A stretch of 64,000 bases of DNA from Jaapia argillacea MUCL 33604 (GCA_000697665.1 KL197724.1:514009-578008); one strand, 5' to 3'. Positions 20,548-32,607 are shown, counted from the first letter of the stretch. Numbers and translations are program-made. The notes: generated by a model not told the origin, from the letters alone.

Positions 20548-21720
20548 GCCGTCGTCCGTCTGAAACACCTGCCAGGCGATATCGTCCCATACGGTAACAC
20601 CGAATTCCAAGTCAGAAGAAAGAGCCTGGGAGATGAAACCAAACCTGACGGCTGGCCAGGGTTAGATTTGGAGTCTTCTATATCAGAGCCTGAGTGCGGG
20701 GGAAGGTTTGGTCATCGTCCCAGGGGTCGGAGGTAGGTTACGACGTGTGTAGTGCCAGAGTGATAATAGGAAACTCGGTTGATCTACGTCCGTTATGGTT
20801 TGGAGATGGGAGGCGAGGATAGCTTTGTGCATAGGGCCCGCCCTCAACACCACCCTCACAAACCATTCGCTGCGCCCCACCGCGATCTCTAAAGCCCATA
20901 CGGGTTCCGCGGAGGTTCCATTCACGACTAGAGCCACCACGACCGAGCGCTTGTGCCCCATGACGTATCGGTCACTCTTTCAGGTAAGTCGTCGTCATCT
21001 TCGTCGTCAGAAAGGTTAGGACGCAAGGACGTTGAAGTCGGTGACGCTCGACACAGAGGTGCGTGTTGAGACGGATTTGTAGGACTGGGCAGGGGTGGGG
21101 CCGTAGCCTGGATTTTTTTCCTATCAATGATCGTAATGCGAATCGGAGGTTGCATGCCAGTGGGGGCAGCGTAAGGGAGGCCATCCGAAGGACCCACTTA
21201 TAATGAATTGTTCCATAAAAGCTTTACGGTCATCCTGATAACGACGTCCAGAGCCGGCGGCAGGGAGAAGCCTGAGCAGTCTTGATAGCAACTCGCATGG
21301 TGAGAGCGAAAAAGAATTAGATTCATGATATTGGAATGTCGACGATGGGGAATACTAGTAGGGGCACGGTAGGAGCGGGCTTCAGCAGAGTTGGGCTTAT
21401 CCTTCTCGCCGAACGACTGGGAGGGCGGCTCCCTTTTCTCTTTTCACGGATGCTGGCATTGCAGAAAAAGTTTGACAGATGAGCACCAGGTTTCCTTTCC
21501 AACTGGGTGCGGCGAGGCAGAAATTGGCGGCGGACTTTGTTGAGAACATGGTTGGGTGGGAGATGGGTCCATATTTGTCCTCCGTGCGCCTTGTTGAACC
21601 TTGGCATGTTGGGCTGCTCGGGGAAGGATCAATCGACATGACAGCATTTCATGACAACTTCTGCGTTTGAACCAATTGCGCGGAGCTCAGCCAACTCATT
21701 GCTCTCGATCGAGCACTTTG
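20548..21720 (-). pseudogene. unrecognised gene, copy A (decayed)
   Basis: This segment matches 23640-24795 over its whole length. Open pieces read on the minus strand are similar in both copies. They include NELAELRAI, a piece with RFNKAHGGQIWTH, a Pro-rich linker PLPSPTNPSQHAP followed by an acidic SDDEDDDDLPERV, a helical piece with ALEIAVGRSEWFVR, and a C-terminal piece with FGFISQALSSDLEF. Frames change between pieces without good splice sites and in-frame stops occur, so it is probably broken. I do not recognise the family. It lies just downstream of HSP20 copy A on the same strand. Confidence 0.45.
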
Positions 21721-22006
21721 GAGAGGTCAGATTAATTGAAAACAGAAGAGCCAGGGTTAGGAGTGCTGCTGTGGGCCGGCGCGGCCACAATTCAGTCCCC
21801 GGCGAGCCAACGACACGGTCAGCAGCGGTAAATCGAAGGTTTGTTTTTACTCATACACAGAACAGAGTCAAATGTAAGTACATGTACACATACACAACTT
21901 CTTCATGGGTCGTCGACAACAATTTGATGGTACTGATGCTTCATACCCAGCCTCAACATACTCCGCGGCCCCACCAAAATACAACGAGTTGACGTTTTTG
22001 ATACGC

Positions 22007-22603
22007 TCAGGCAATGGTGATCTTCTTCGGAGCCGTCTCGGGGGTTGACTTGGGGAACGTCACGGTCAATACACCGTTTTCCATTGAAGCCTTGACTTGA
22101 TCATGCTGATTCCACGGTCAGTATCACCGATCAAGTCGGTCAATCAGGAGGAAGAGGGTCACCTGAACGCCCTCCGGCAACCTCAAAGTCCTCGAGAATT
22201 TTCCGTACCTCCTCTCCTTGACGGCCCACCCGCCCTCATCACGCTCCTCAGAGAGCTTACTCTCGCCGGAGATGGTGAGAGTGTTGTTTTGGACATCGAT
22301 ATTGACGTTCTCCTTGGTGAGACCGGGGAGTTCGAAAGTGGCGGTGACGACATTCGATTTGGGATCCTCGTGAAGGTCCATCCTGTCGATCGGGATCAAT
22401 ATTCGTCAATACTGTTGATGAAGAGGTGGGGCGATGTGGATATACCTTGGTTTCACCACGAGCGGGGCAGCTGGGGCACCGCCATCCTGGCGACGCTGAA
22501 CCTGGCCGCTGCGGGAAGGGACACGAGCGTTGAACGCATCGTCAAAGAGACGATCAAACTCGTCCAGAGAGAATACGTTGGGTTCGTAGAACCAGAGTGA
22601 CAT
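22007..22603 (-). CDS. small heat-shock protein HSP20, copy A
   Basis: Three exons, 22603-22446, 22382-22163 and 22105-22007, encode 158 residues. The N-terminus is MSLWFYEPNVFSLDEFD. The alpha-crystallin domain contains ATFELPGLTKENVNIDV, LTISGE and FSRTLRLPEGV, and ends with the C-terminal strand GVLTVTFPK and a short KKITIA tail (I-x-I type anchoring motif). Such ATP-independent chaperones form oligomers that hold unfolding proteins. Exon lengths (158, 220 and 99 bp) are identical in copy B at 31520-32112. The start is the only ATG that fits the conserved N-terminus. A TATA box and heat-shock element lie upstream. Confidence 0.95.
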
Positions 22604-22680
22604 ATCGGACAGTGTTTGCAGAGGATGGGTGGTGGAGTCTTCTGATTTCCTGTGGTGAAGTCGAGGCGAAGAGCAAGACC

Positions 22681-22784
22681 TTTATATACCTCGTCGTCGA
22701 ATAATCGAAAACAGATAACGCTGAAAGATCCGAGGTGTTGCATCATATTTCGTAGAAAAGGCCAATTACCAGAACGTTCGAGAG
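22681..22784 (-). promoter_or_regulatory. TATA box and heat-shock element of HSP20 copy A
   Basis: On the minus strand TATATAAA lies at 22688-22681, about 80 nt upstream of the start codon. The element AGAACGTTCGAGAG at 22771-22784 fits inverted nGAAn/nTTCn heat-shock units (GAA, TTC, GA). Both are conserved at the same spacing before copy B, so binding by Hsf1 is a reasonable inference. Confidence 0.7.
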
Positions 22785-23392
22785 ATAAGTCTGAGTCAGC
22801 TGCAGGTCGCTGCGAGCCCCATTAGAGGGTCTAATTGCAAACCAATCCCGTCTTCCAATGGTGGGATGCATTCTCGACTAGAAACGCGGCTCAATTTGCC
22901 ACCTGTGTTCGAGCGAAGTGGATGAAGGTTCTCCATTACTGGAGAGTGTGTTATTAATAACCCACACGTGGTCAATAGAGCAAAATATTGAGGCACCTTC
23001 TGCGTGGAGTGAGGGTCCTACTATTATATAGTGTAACCTTGGGTCGTGCCTTTAGACCTGCGGATGTGATTGATCACACTGTTTTGTGTTCGACGAGAAG
23101 GTACGCATCTCAGAGAACCGGAGTCTATGAGGAGCTGGTAACCCAAAGCTCACCGTTATTTCGGACATTCAAAATTTGAAACGTAACTCGGTGAATCAAC
23201 TGGAGAGCGTTCGTCAAATCCAAAGATTATAGAGCTAAAAGGAAGACCCGTGCCCAACCAAGCAGACTGATAAGGATGATCAAGGCTACAAGGTGCGACT
23301 GGACAGGTTGGAAGAGGAAAATACTGCGTTTGGTGCTGAACCAGTGGAGAGTCGATTGGCTCTAAACCGACAACAATCTGAACCGACAACGA

Positions 23393-23632
23393 TGAAGGGA
23401 CTCCATTCAGTTACATATTTTCTGCTTCTTGGAATCGCTCGCACCGCTGGATTACTGGTACATCTGAACCCGTCTACGGCGGGTCTCTGGCCCACATGCA
23501 ACTCTCGCGTTATAGCGTCATTTGGGGCTTGAGCTATTCGAGTCGATAGGGGACACTGACGATGGTGAATTGACCATCGGGGAGTTGTTCTAACCATTTG
23601 TTGGTCAGGTCCTCGGGATGCCCTGTTATTTT
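23393..23632 (+). pseudogene. Vps3844 gene, truncated 5' fragment at duplication junction
   Basis: The fragment matches the first exon of the intact gene at 39561. It begins with the signal-peptide stretch MKGLHSVTYFLLLGIA and PSTAGL, then diverges in frame after a small deletion. Nucleotide homology continues through GATAGGGGACACTG to GATGCCCTGTTATT at about 23632. Beyond that the sequence is that of the unrecognised gene (unit B). It marks the right edge of tandem unit A and cannot make a working product because the Cys-rich and membrane segments are absent. Confidence 0.8.
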
Positions 23633-23639
23633 CATTACC

Positions 23640-24795
23640 GTTGCCTTCGTCCGTTGTACTTGGTCAAAAAGTCGGGGCGACAACTCCAAGTCGGAGTTAA
23701 TTGCCTGTGAGATGAAATCGAAGCTGGCGGCTAGCCAGGGGTTAGAATTGGAGTCTTCGATATCAGAGTATTGCTGGAAGGTTTGGTCCATTGTCCGGGG
23801 AGTCGGAGGTAGGTTGCGATGTGTGTAGTGTCGGAGTGCTAGGCGGCGTGATGATAGGACTCGGTTGATCTGCGTCCGTTATGGTTTGGCAATGTCGGAG
23901 GCGTTAAGGCCCGCCCTCAACACCATCCTCACAAACCAATCGCGGCGCGCGGCAACGATCTCTAAAGCTCGGACGCGTTCCGCGGAGGCTCCATTCATGA
24001 AGCCACCACGACCTCGCACTAGAGCGCTTGTGGCCCATGACGTACTGTATTTGGTCACTCTTTCGGGTAGGTCGTCAAGTTCACCTTCATCTTCAGAAAG
24101 ATTAGGACGCGCAAGAGGTCGGTGACGTTCGACACAGGTGCGTGTTGAGACGGATTTGTAGGACTAGGCAGGGGCAGGACCGTAACTTGAAATTTTTTGC
24201 TATTGATGATCGTAATGTGAATCGGAGGTTGCGTGGGGGCAGCGTAAGGGAGGGAGGCCATCCGAAGGTCCTTAGAGCCAACTTGACCAATTTACGTTGC
24301 ATTCTCATCAAAGCTTTGCGGTCATCCTGATAACGACGTACGTCGGTAAGGAGAAGCTTGAGCGAGTCTTGATAGCAAGTCGCATCGCGATAGCGAAAAA
24401 GAATTAGATTCATAATAGTGGAATGTCGACGATGGGGAATAGGGGCACGGTAGGAGCGGGCTTCAGCAGAGTTGGTTCTATCCTTCTCTAGAGGGTGGAT
24501 CTATGTCTCCCTGTTGTCTTTTCACGGTTACTGGCATCGCATAAAAAGGTTGACAGATAAGGACCAGGTTTCCTTACTATCCAACTGGGTGTAGCGACGC
24601 AGAAATTGGCGGTGAACTTTGCTGAGGACATGGTTGGGCCGGAGATGGGTCCATATTTGTACATCCTCGGTGCACCTTGTTGAACCTTGACGTGTTGGAC
24701 TCCTCAGGGAAGGATCGACCGACATGACAACATTTCATGACAGCTTCTCCGTTCGAAACAATCGCGCGGAGCTCAGCCAACTCATTGTTTTCCAT
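23640..24795 (-). pseudogene. unrecognised gene, copy B (decayed)
   Basis: Second copy of the segment described at 20548-21720. Open minus-strand pieces start with MENNELAELRAIVSNGEAV near 24795. A helical piece with LLLTDVRRYQDDRKALMR and MQRKLVKLALRTFG follows, and the 3' piece has MDQTFQQYSDIEDSNSN and FDFISQAINSDLEL. The last piece is better preserved here than in copy A, but overall the frame is interrupted. Family not recognised. Confidence 0.45.
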
Positions 24796-25168
24796 TATTA
24801 ATAATCACTTTAGAGAGGTCGGAAACCGAAGAGCAAGATTAGGAGCAGGTGGGGGAACCCAAACGCCGTGGCCAGAACCCCCTCCCGAGCCCCGAGCGAA
24901 GGACAGAGTCAACAACGGTAAATTGAAAGGTTTGGTTTTTCTTATACACAATACAACATAGTCAAATGTACACATACACAACTTCTCATAGGTAGTCGAC
25001 AACAATTTGATGGTCCTCATACTTCAACACATCAGCATTCCCCCAAATTTCTGGCGCTCTGGCGCTTGATGCACCATAGGAAAAGGTGTTTTCAGAGTCA
25101 CCAGAGTGCCAGAGATTCAGAGCCGGTGGCTCGAGAATCAAGGTTTGCAGTGGTTGTTTCTAAGCTAT

Positions 25169-28100
25169 CTAGACTACAAATTGGTGAAGGTGATGATCAC
25201 CGTACTTGTTAACGTAGAAGGCACGGAAAGCATCTAATGTATACGAGAAATGAAAGTCTTCCGGGAGAAAGCTGGACCCATAGACGCCAATGAGATGAGC
25301 AGCGCGAGCAATACAATCTAGATGGATGACGGCCATACTACGTCGTCCATTTCCTTCGTACTCCGGCTTGACGACCCACATCCCCGTCACCTCATTGGGC
25401 TCATCTCCAACCACCTCCAGCCACTCCACAAGAGCACATGGAAACCGCTTCTTCTCGTATGAGAAGGCGAAGAAAAGTTTGACTCGGCCGACAACCATCC
25501 CTTGCATTCCAGGCACACCGGAGATGGTTTCGACAAACACGGTGTCATACCGGGGGTATTCGCCACGCCAGTTAGGATTGGAACGGATGCGCTCGCGGTA
25601 CATTCCTCCGGCACCACAAATGTCACTCGGGGCATAGAAGCGAGCAACAGCTGAGTGGTAAACAAATATTCGCCCGTAGAACTCAGGGCATTGGTCGAGT
25701 GGGATCTGCGACGAAGGAATCGGGGAATTGGGATGGAGTTGGTCGTAGAGGAAGCGCCGAACAAGTGGTATTAGCAGGGGCTGTCGGATGTGGGCCGCGA
25801 GGTCTGGGAGTAGTTTGGGATAGCCGCGCTCTATTTAAACTGGTCAGGCAATGTGTAGGGGCAATGAGGAACAAAGGGAAACACACCTGGTGTTTGAGCC
25901 AGCCTCACGAAGCTCATAACCCTAGGCCCATCGACTGGACCGTTGTCGTCATCCTCGTCCACAACCCCATTTCCATCCTCAGGGGGCACAGGCTCATAGC
26001 CTTCCATCATCCGCTCCGTAAACCATAATGTTGTTCCTTCCATCAACCCCTTTTTTGTAAGGACTTGGCGGAGTGCATTCATCTTGTCCATCCGCTGGTT
26101 GGTGCGAAGCATCTGTCGGAGAGCTTTGTAGCGACTTGAACGGCGCCAAGGCTCCTTGACGGCTTTGATGTGTTTGGATTCCGTTATCGAAGAACAAAGA
26201 CCGTTCGGAGAGCCGAAAAGCCGTATGCCACGAATGTAGTGCTTCAACGAATGCTGACGAGGGAGGGAGATGTCCTTGTCTCGGACACCCGTGTCTATAA
26301 ATATCTGGCGGTGGAGATGAAATCGCGAGAGCGCATCATTGAGATCCTCGAGGGCGGTCGTGTCGAGGGCGTTACGCCGAGCGATGTAGCAGAAATCTAG
26401 AAAAGCTGCAAGGCACTTGACCATCGTGTCGGGGACGTGTCCAGTGATTGCTGGGAGGTACACCTGTGTTTGATATTGTTGAGTCAAATCCGATCCAAGA
26501 CGAAGAGGAATATCCCACCTTCATCAACGCTTTTGAATCATCCCCAGTCCACTGGGTAAAGTCTCGGCCGTCGGGAAAGCGGCGTAAACCTGGGAATGCC
26601 GGAACTGCAGCAATCCTGGATATGATACATTAGTTCCATGGTGGTTCAACGTATGGGAGATACACATACCGCCGGTCAATATCTTCAATAATCTCAAAGG
26701 CACGAGCCTCGCCGTGTTCCAATACGAGGTACTCATTTACCCAAGTCACGATATGATCCTTAAATGTTCCCTTGATGACTTGGTGGAGAAGATCCGGCGA
26801 GATCAGCTGATGGATGTCAGCCCTTGGAAAACCATAGGTAAAGGGCTGATCTGGCATCAGCAAATACATGGGGAGGAAGTTAACAGTTGAACATACCACC
26901 ACGTCCGCCCGGATGCCAAAATCATCCCAAAGAGTCCCGGGATCAAAAACACTGATATATTTTTCGGTCTTAGCAGCAGTTCGGCGTCGAGCATTGCCAT
27001 TGTCGAGGTCTTCCGGCCGAGCATTACACCTTCATCCAGGGAAATGAGCACCAACAAGTCTGGAATCAAATGGGCACCTACTTCGGACACCATCCCTGAA
27101 CAATTCCACATAGCCAAACCTGCTCGGGGTAGTCGGCAATGTATGGTCCGAGGCCGTAGATTGCTCGCCGGAAGTGTCCATCGGCACAGCGTATGACTTC
27201 AGGTATTGTCATCCCAGCCTTAAGTGGATTGAACACACGTGCCAGACAGGCGTGGTACATTTGACGACAAAACTTTTGGTAGGCCGGTTTGCGACGGTGC
27301 TTCTTGGATGCTGAAGGGGTTAAGATCTGGTTAGATGGATGACACTGACAGCCGAAAAGAACTGAACATCGTACTCTTGGGAATAGGCAGAAAGGCTACA
27401 GGCAACACGCTGTTGCCATGACCACGTCGCGCGGTGTTGGTTAGAATCCCGGGTGACATGTAGACGGGATGATATTCTTGGTGCCCTGTAGCCACAGAGC
27501 ATGTAGTCTTGTCGCTACCTGCCACAATAGGGACATACATTGCACCGTGAGTGTGAGGGTCCTCGGCGATCATGTCCTGCCAGTCCTCAGAATCAGTCCG
27601 ACGTTACAAAGTGGTTGAAAGGCATAAAGAAACGCACGGATTGTTGCCAGGCAAAATCCGCAGACATCAAATTTGAGTAAAGTCGTTTACCGTCCTTGTT
27701 GAATTGACGGTACGCCCTTCGATTCTGCTGATTCTTGAATGCAGGAGTGGCCACCTGATTGTGAAGAACCAGTCGGGAATCGCGGGTACACAACTCGTAA
27801 GTCTGCGTCATCCACTTTGGAGGGGTTCCTACGGGTAGCGGCCCTTGGTAGCGGATGGTATACACCTTCCAAGGTGCACTCCCATTCTGGATCTCGTCAA
27901 TTGTGGCATAGAGGTCAGTGGTATTCTTCCAGGGCACCTTCGCACCAAGTTGATGGAGGCTTGCCGCCCATACCCCAACGGATTTACCAATCGCGCGAGC
28001 AGAGCTTTGCGATTCAACGAAATGGAGATCAGCGAAATCAAACTCAATCCTATCTGCGAATGGGTGGAAGGCATTGCCCCCATTGGCCTGGTTGTCGGGT

Positions 28101-28375
28101 GGAGGGGGAGCAGGTAGGGCATCTTCTGGGAGAAAAATCCCATGTGCGTTGCAAGGTCGTGCTAGAAAGGTGGTTAGTGCAGTCTGAATGTTGACGAAAC
28201 CATATGGCTCACCATTTAACTTCGGATGATAATGGAAGGTGAAGGTATCTTCGGGTTCATGTTCGTCATCACCCTCCGGTGGTGCAGTGACTTCTGGATG
28301 CATGGCATTGATATGCTGGGTCAGACCACGCTGACTCTTCAAAAAACGGTTGCATCGAGGGCAAGGAAAAGACAT
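25169..28375 (-). CDS. Plavaka-type transposase
   Basis: Multi-exon gene, about 950-1000 residues after splicing. It begins with a C2H2 finger (FPCPRCNRFLKSQRGLTQH). The core carries MYVPIVAGSDKTTCSVATG, EYHPVYMSPG, LPVAFLPIP, a segment ICADG-like (RCADGHFRRA), ADYPEQVWLCGIVQGWCP and DIHQLISPDLLHQ, all characteristic of basidiomycete Plavaka transposases. A C-terminal part with RRNALD, LPRQHSLKHY and SITESKHIKAVK follows. Candidate introns of about 45-60 nt restore one frame throughout (for example after WCPK, RADV and EDIDRR). I see no disabling change, so it may be functional. Catalytic aspartates are presumably those in GSDKT and CADG; that is inferred from the family. Confidence 0.85.
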
Positions 28376-28543
28376 AAATAATCAAGGGGATGTAACGTGG
28401 ATCGTGAAAATGGGGTGTAAGGAGAATTTGGAGTATGAGAGAAAATGTTGTGCGCGGCGATGAGATTGTGGCTGGGGCAAATAGAACCATACACGGACTT
28501 GCAAAGTTTTACCACATCGCAACCTACAGAGTGGTCATCTCCA

Positions 28544-31058
28544 ATGTCTCAGGCAACTCGGCGCACATCTACTCGCATTAAAAAAAATTCTACTGCGACT
28601 GTTCCCCATGTTGCGGTGCCTCCATCTCTTGAGCCTGAAGGATCACAATTAGCGGTCACCCCAGATTCTCAGACAATTAAAATAAAACTCACTATTCCCC
28701 CTCCTCAGCAATTCGCCAACCCCAAGACTCACCACGCTGACCATGGCAAAAACGAGGATGTATCAGCTAGCGGAGCACTTCCCCAGCCGTCCAAGAAACG
28801 CGGGAGAGTGCCAAGCAATCCCGTTCAAACCTCAACTGGAGGCGCAACAAAACCTCCCCCTGCCAAAAAATCAAAAGCTAATAGCGGACAAAAACAAAAT
28901 CAGTCCGTCATCACGACAGTTGCTGCGGAATCAGATGCTGCACTAACCAGTATACCACCTCCACCCGCCACCATTCCAAGAATCCCGAAACCAGGCCTTC
29001 CTCCTCGCTCACCAGCTCCGCCTCGCGTGGCACGTCCTGTTATCCCTGGAGGACCTGATATGCCACGCCCGAAACGATCTTCGGAAGAGGTCCAGAGAAT
29101 GGCGAAGGCGAAAGCAGACCAAGACGCCCTGATGGCGAAAACTCAGGAGGAGCAGATCCTCATGATTGCGCAGATGGAGACCAATGACGCGGATGTGGAG
29201 GACAGAGAAGAGGACGGTGCAGTTCGTTGTCTTGCTGACATCGAGGAGACCGAGATCGTAGAAAAGAGTGACAGTGCTGATAATCTCGAAGCAGACGTTC
29301 GAGTGGACCGGGAGGACGAGGATGAGGATGAGGCTGCCAATGTGGGAAGGCAGAAGGCGACAGTATGTTGATTTATGTTGTCAGAGTCGGAGGGGATACA
29401 GACTGAAGTGATCAACTTGTAGAAGAGGAAGAAGAAATTTGTCAAGGGAGAGGCTCGCGCTGCTATTGACGAGGCGAAAACCAAGATAGCTCAAACCAAG
29501 AGCGCTCAAACGAAAACTGCTGGGAAGAAACCGTTGATGTGAGTTCTCTAAGTTTACATCATGGCTTAAGGTTATGACATCTAACGACATCGACGTGGGA
29601 ATCTCATTGTTTTCCTTCACAGATCCAAGAATCCAGTCGCCGGTCTTGCTCCCAATTGGAAGGCGAGGGCTGCTCTCGACGATGGCTCTATCAATCTTGA
29701 CAGCGGTACTCCTCTGGGTGGCTTGACCGATGCCGATTTGGAGCAGGAGAAACCAATTCATCCGAAGACAAAGACAACCGTTCGCGAGAATGATGTACGT
29801 TGAGCAGTGTTTTCTTTGAGATAACCCTACTGAGCATGGTCTTAGTTTATCTGTATTAGGGACACTGATTCGGAAGGGGAAGTGGAGGTGTCCACGCCCA
29901 CTCCAAAGCCGAAATCACGAAGCACCGCAAAAAGACCTCCGACCCTCGTTGCCAAGCAACCCACCGTCAAGCCCACTCCTCAGCGCTTGAACCCAACGAA
30001 GAGTTCAACTCCTGCTCCTCGCATCAAGCAGGAAGCTATTGCACCTACTCCTCCTTCGATCCAAGATGATGTCGCTGCTGCCGAAGTAGCCAAGCTTCCA
30101 AAGTTCGCTCGTGGCCGCTGGCAAAGTCGTTTCCTACCGACACTCTATGCATGGTTCGCAAGCTCCACCGAGCCGTTTGGTTTATTGTCACCTGACGACA
30201 AGGCTGGTGCGGAACGTGCTCTTCAAGCGCTCGTTAAGCTGTGTTACCCGGATGACAATTATACGGTTGGGTGGAATGGCCCCATCTGCACTGCGGCATG
30301 TCGTCTTGTCAACTTACTACGTGTTGAATCTAAACTAAGTCGGATCCAGGCTCGAACCCGTCTCTCTGACCGGCGTTCTCAAATCGGCAAACGTGCCCTC
30401 ACTCTCGTTCAGGCTTACGACAAATTCCGAGGCAAGTCGGTCGAGGAAGTTTCCGCCTTCGCCCGCTATGCTGTACTTAGTGGGCCAGCGTTGTGGGGTT
30501 TGCCAGCCAAGCAAGGTGTCAAGTCGACATCGCCAGCATACGTCGTGAGTGACTCGCCCATCTCCACATCCAACTCTTTAATCATCGTTCCCATTTTCTT
30601 ACAAGGCGCCTAATAATTTATTTTATTCGAGCTTCGTCATTGACACGTTGGCTCCCTTTTTAAAGCTCACCCAAGGATCAGTCTACGAGAAGAAAAATCC
30701 CACAGGTGCCCTGGCTTTAGTCGCCGTCGCTGTAAGTTTCCAAGCCAACCTGTGCCTCGATATTCCTGACCACGTCCGTCAGGTCGAGCGTGCATTTACC
30801 GCATACTACACTGGAGAATATGTAGCCCCCACGGCCCAGTTTTCCAAGGAGCATATGTCAAACATGGTCAAGGACCAGCTCGTCAATATTACCAGCCTAA
30901 CCTCTCGCCGGTGGAAAGAAATCCTGGCACTATGTGCGAAGGCAAACGGCATCGATCCGACAGTTCCTCAGCCTAACGCCCTCATGGGCTCCGATGAACG
31001 TCGAGCTATGTACATCCCTAGCAGTCCCACACCCGAGTCCGGTGATGAGGAGGAATGA
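28544..31058 (+). CDS. DUF6532-like accessory gene of the Plavaka element
   Basis: Six exons: 28544-29362, 29423-29538, 29623-29794, 29846-30544, 30606-30731 and 30783-31058. Phases match and introns are about 50-85 nt. The N-terminal two-thirds is low-complexity and basic (Pro/Lys/Thr rich, with an acidic VDREDEDEDE patch). The C-terminal part (KFARGRWQSRFLP, FVIDTLAPFLKLTQGSV, NPTGALALVAVAVERAF, SRRWKEILALC) resembles the DUF6532 domain that often accompanies Plavaka transposases. The intron before VERAFTAY is in frame if retained, so splice variants are possible. I chose the ATG at 28544 because it opens the conserved-looking basic stretch; an upstream ATG at 28445 is also in frame. Function unknown, perhaps DNA binding or regulation of transposition. 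Confidence 0.75.
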
Positions 31059-31519
31059 AGGAATCCAAAGGGTATGTTTTCGATTATGCGAAGACTCTGG
31101 GGGTGATCTGACAGCCATTCTATAGCACACTATTGGGTGATATTTTCGTCTCAACCCGGATGTCATAGAATAGTTGTGATGGTCGTTTTTGGTTGTATTT
31201 AAATCATCATCGTAGCCATATAGCATTCAACTGCTAAACTCAAATCTATCATTGATCTATTGATTGGTCTCCGGGAGTGTTGGTGGCTCTGGCGGCTCTG
31301 GCGGTACAATATACGGTCTCCGAGAATTTGTTCTGGGCGAGTTTTGAACCCAGCTATTTCCCTGGCAGCCTTTTCTCTGGAGAGCGCTGGAATATGCTGT
31401 GCCAGACCCGCCAGATATCTGTGGGAAAGCTGATGCAAAGGAATGTCCAACCGAGACATCGCCAAACATTGCACTCGGCGGCTCTCCTAAGATATAACGA
31501 GTGGACGCTTTTTATACGC

Positions 31520-32112
31520 CTAGGCAATGGTGATCTTCTTGGGAGCGGTCTCGGGAGTTGACTTGGGGAACGTCACGGTCAAGACACCGTGCTCCATCGA
31601 AGCCTTGACTTGATCGGGCTGATTCCACAGTTAGCACCATCGACCAAGTCAGTCGATTAGGCCGAAGAAACTTACCTGAACACCCTCCGGCAATCTCAAG
31701 GTCCTCGAGAACTTTCCAAACCTCCTCTCCTTGACGGCCCACCCGCTCTCATCACGATCCTCAGAGAGCTTACTCTCGCCGGAGATGGTGAGATTGTTGT
31801 TATGGACGTCGATGTTGACGTGTTCTTTGGTGAGGCCTGGGAGTTCGAAAGTGGCGGTGACGACGTTCGATTTGGGATCCTCATGAAGGTCCATCCTGTC
31901 GATCGGGATATTCGTTAATACCATCGAAGGAGGTGTGGGGCGGTATGGACATACCTTGGTTTCAGCATACGCGGGGCAGCTGGGGCACTCACATCTTGGC
32001 GACGCTGAACCTGCCCGGCATGGGCAGGGACACGAGCGTTGAATGCATCGTCAAAGAGACGATCAAACTCGTCTAGAGAGAACATGTTGGGCTCGTAGAA
32101 CCAGACTGACAT
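31520..32112 (-). CDS. small heat-shock protein HSP20, copy B
   Basis: Exons 32112-31955, 31895-31676 and 31618-31520 encode 158 residues. Exon lengths and domain layout are the same as copy A (MSVWFYEPNMFSLDEFD, ATFELPGLTKEHVNIDV, FSRTLRLPEGVQ, KKITIA). Differences are mostly conservative, so both copies appear functional. The reading frame is intact although the locus has a transposon on its 3' side and a LINE on its 5' side. Confidence 0.95.
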
Positions 32113-32189
32113 ATCGTACAGTGTTTGTAGAGGATGGTGGTTGGAGTTTTCTGATTTTCTCTGGTGGTGAAGAGGCGAAGAACAAGGCC

Positions 32190-32301
32190 TTTATATACCT
32201 CTCCCAAACCTCTCCATCGAATAATCGAGAAAAGATGAGGCTGAACATTCTGAGGTGTTGCATCATACTTCGGGAAGGCCAAGTACCAGAACGTTCGAGA
32301 G
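32190..32301 (-). promoter_or_regulatory. TATA box and heat-shock element of HSP20 copy B
   Basis: TATATAAA on the minus strand at 32197-32190 and AGAACGTTCGAGAG at 32288-32301 match the promoter of copy A in sequence and spacing. A further TTCTCGAA lies near 32450. The LINE inserted about 300 bp farther upstream, leaving this core promoter untouched. Confidence 0.7.
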
Positions 32302-32593
32302 GTAAATCAGAGTCAGCTGCGGGTCGCCTGCGAGCTCCATTAGAGGTCGAATTGCAAACCAATCCTTCCAATAATGCTAGGATGCACTCTCGACTAGAAA
32401 CGCGGGTCAAGTTGCCCCCTGTCACGGTGTTCGAGAGAGGTAGCCGAAGGTTCTCGAATACGGGGGAGTGTTAGCCCACACGTGGTCAGTAGGACGGAAT
32501 ATCGCGGCGCCTTTCTGCGTCGAGCTCGGACATGAGGATAACGATGATTCATTACACGCCTTTAGATCAGCGGATGTGGTCTGTTGCACTGCT

Positions 32594-32607
32594 CAACTGG
32601 ACAGGAA
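32594..32607. repeat. target-site duplication of the LINE, left copy
   Basis: CAACTGGACAGGAA, identical to 39271-39284 on the right side of the element. Confidence 0.9.

Larger units (their letters stand above)
25045..31470. mobile_element. Plavaka-type DNA transposon with transposase and DUF6532-like gene
   Basis: The element interrupts tandem unit B. Sequence downstream of HSP20 copy A (21.84-22.0 kb) is continuous, while its counterpart is split between about 25035 and about 31470. Inside are two divergently transcribed genes, the transposase (-) and a DUF6532-like gene (+), sharing a promoter of about 170 bp. Imperfect inverted sequences TCTGGCGCTCTGGCGC near 25049 and TCTGGCGGGTCTGGCAC (reverse strand, near 31417) may be terminal or subterminal repeats. 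No clean target-site duplication was found, so the ends are approximate. Confidence 0.75.

Noticed and set aside
28445-28543. Longer N-terminus for the DUF6532-like gene starting at 28445
   Set aside because: In frame, but the extra residues lie in the likely shared promoter and look unlike the rest of the protein. Kept only as an alternative start.
25049-31417. Firm terminal inverted repeats for the Plavaka element
   Set aside because: The TCTGGCG-type matches are short and imperfect, and no clean target duplication could be seen, so the ends are given as approximate.
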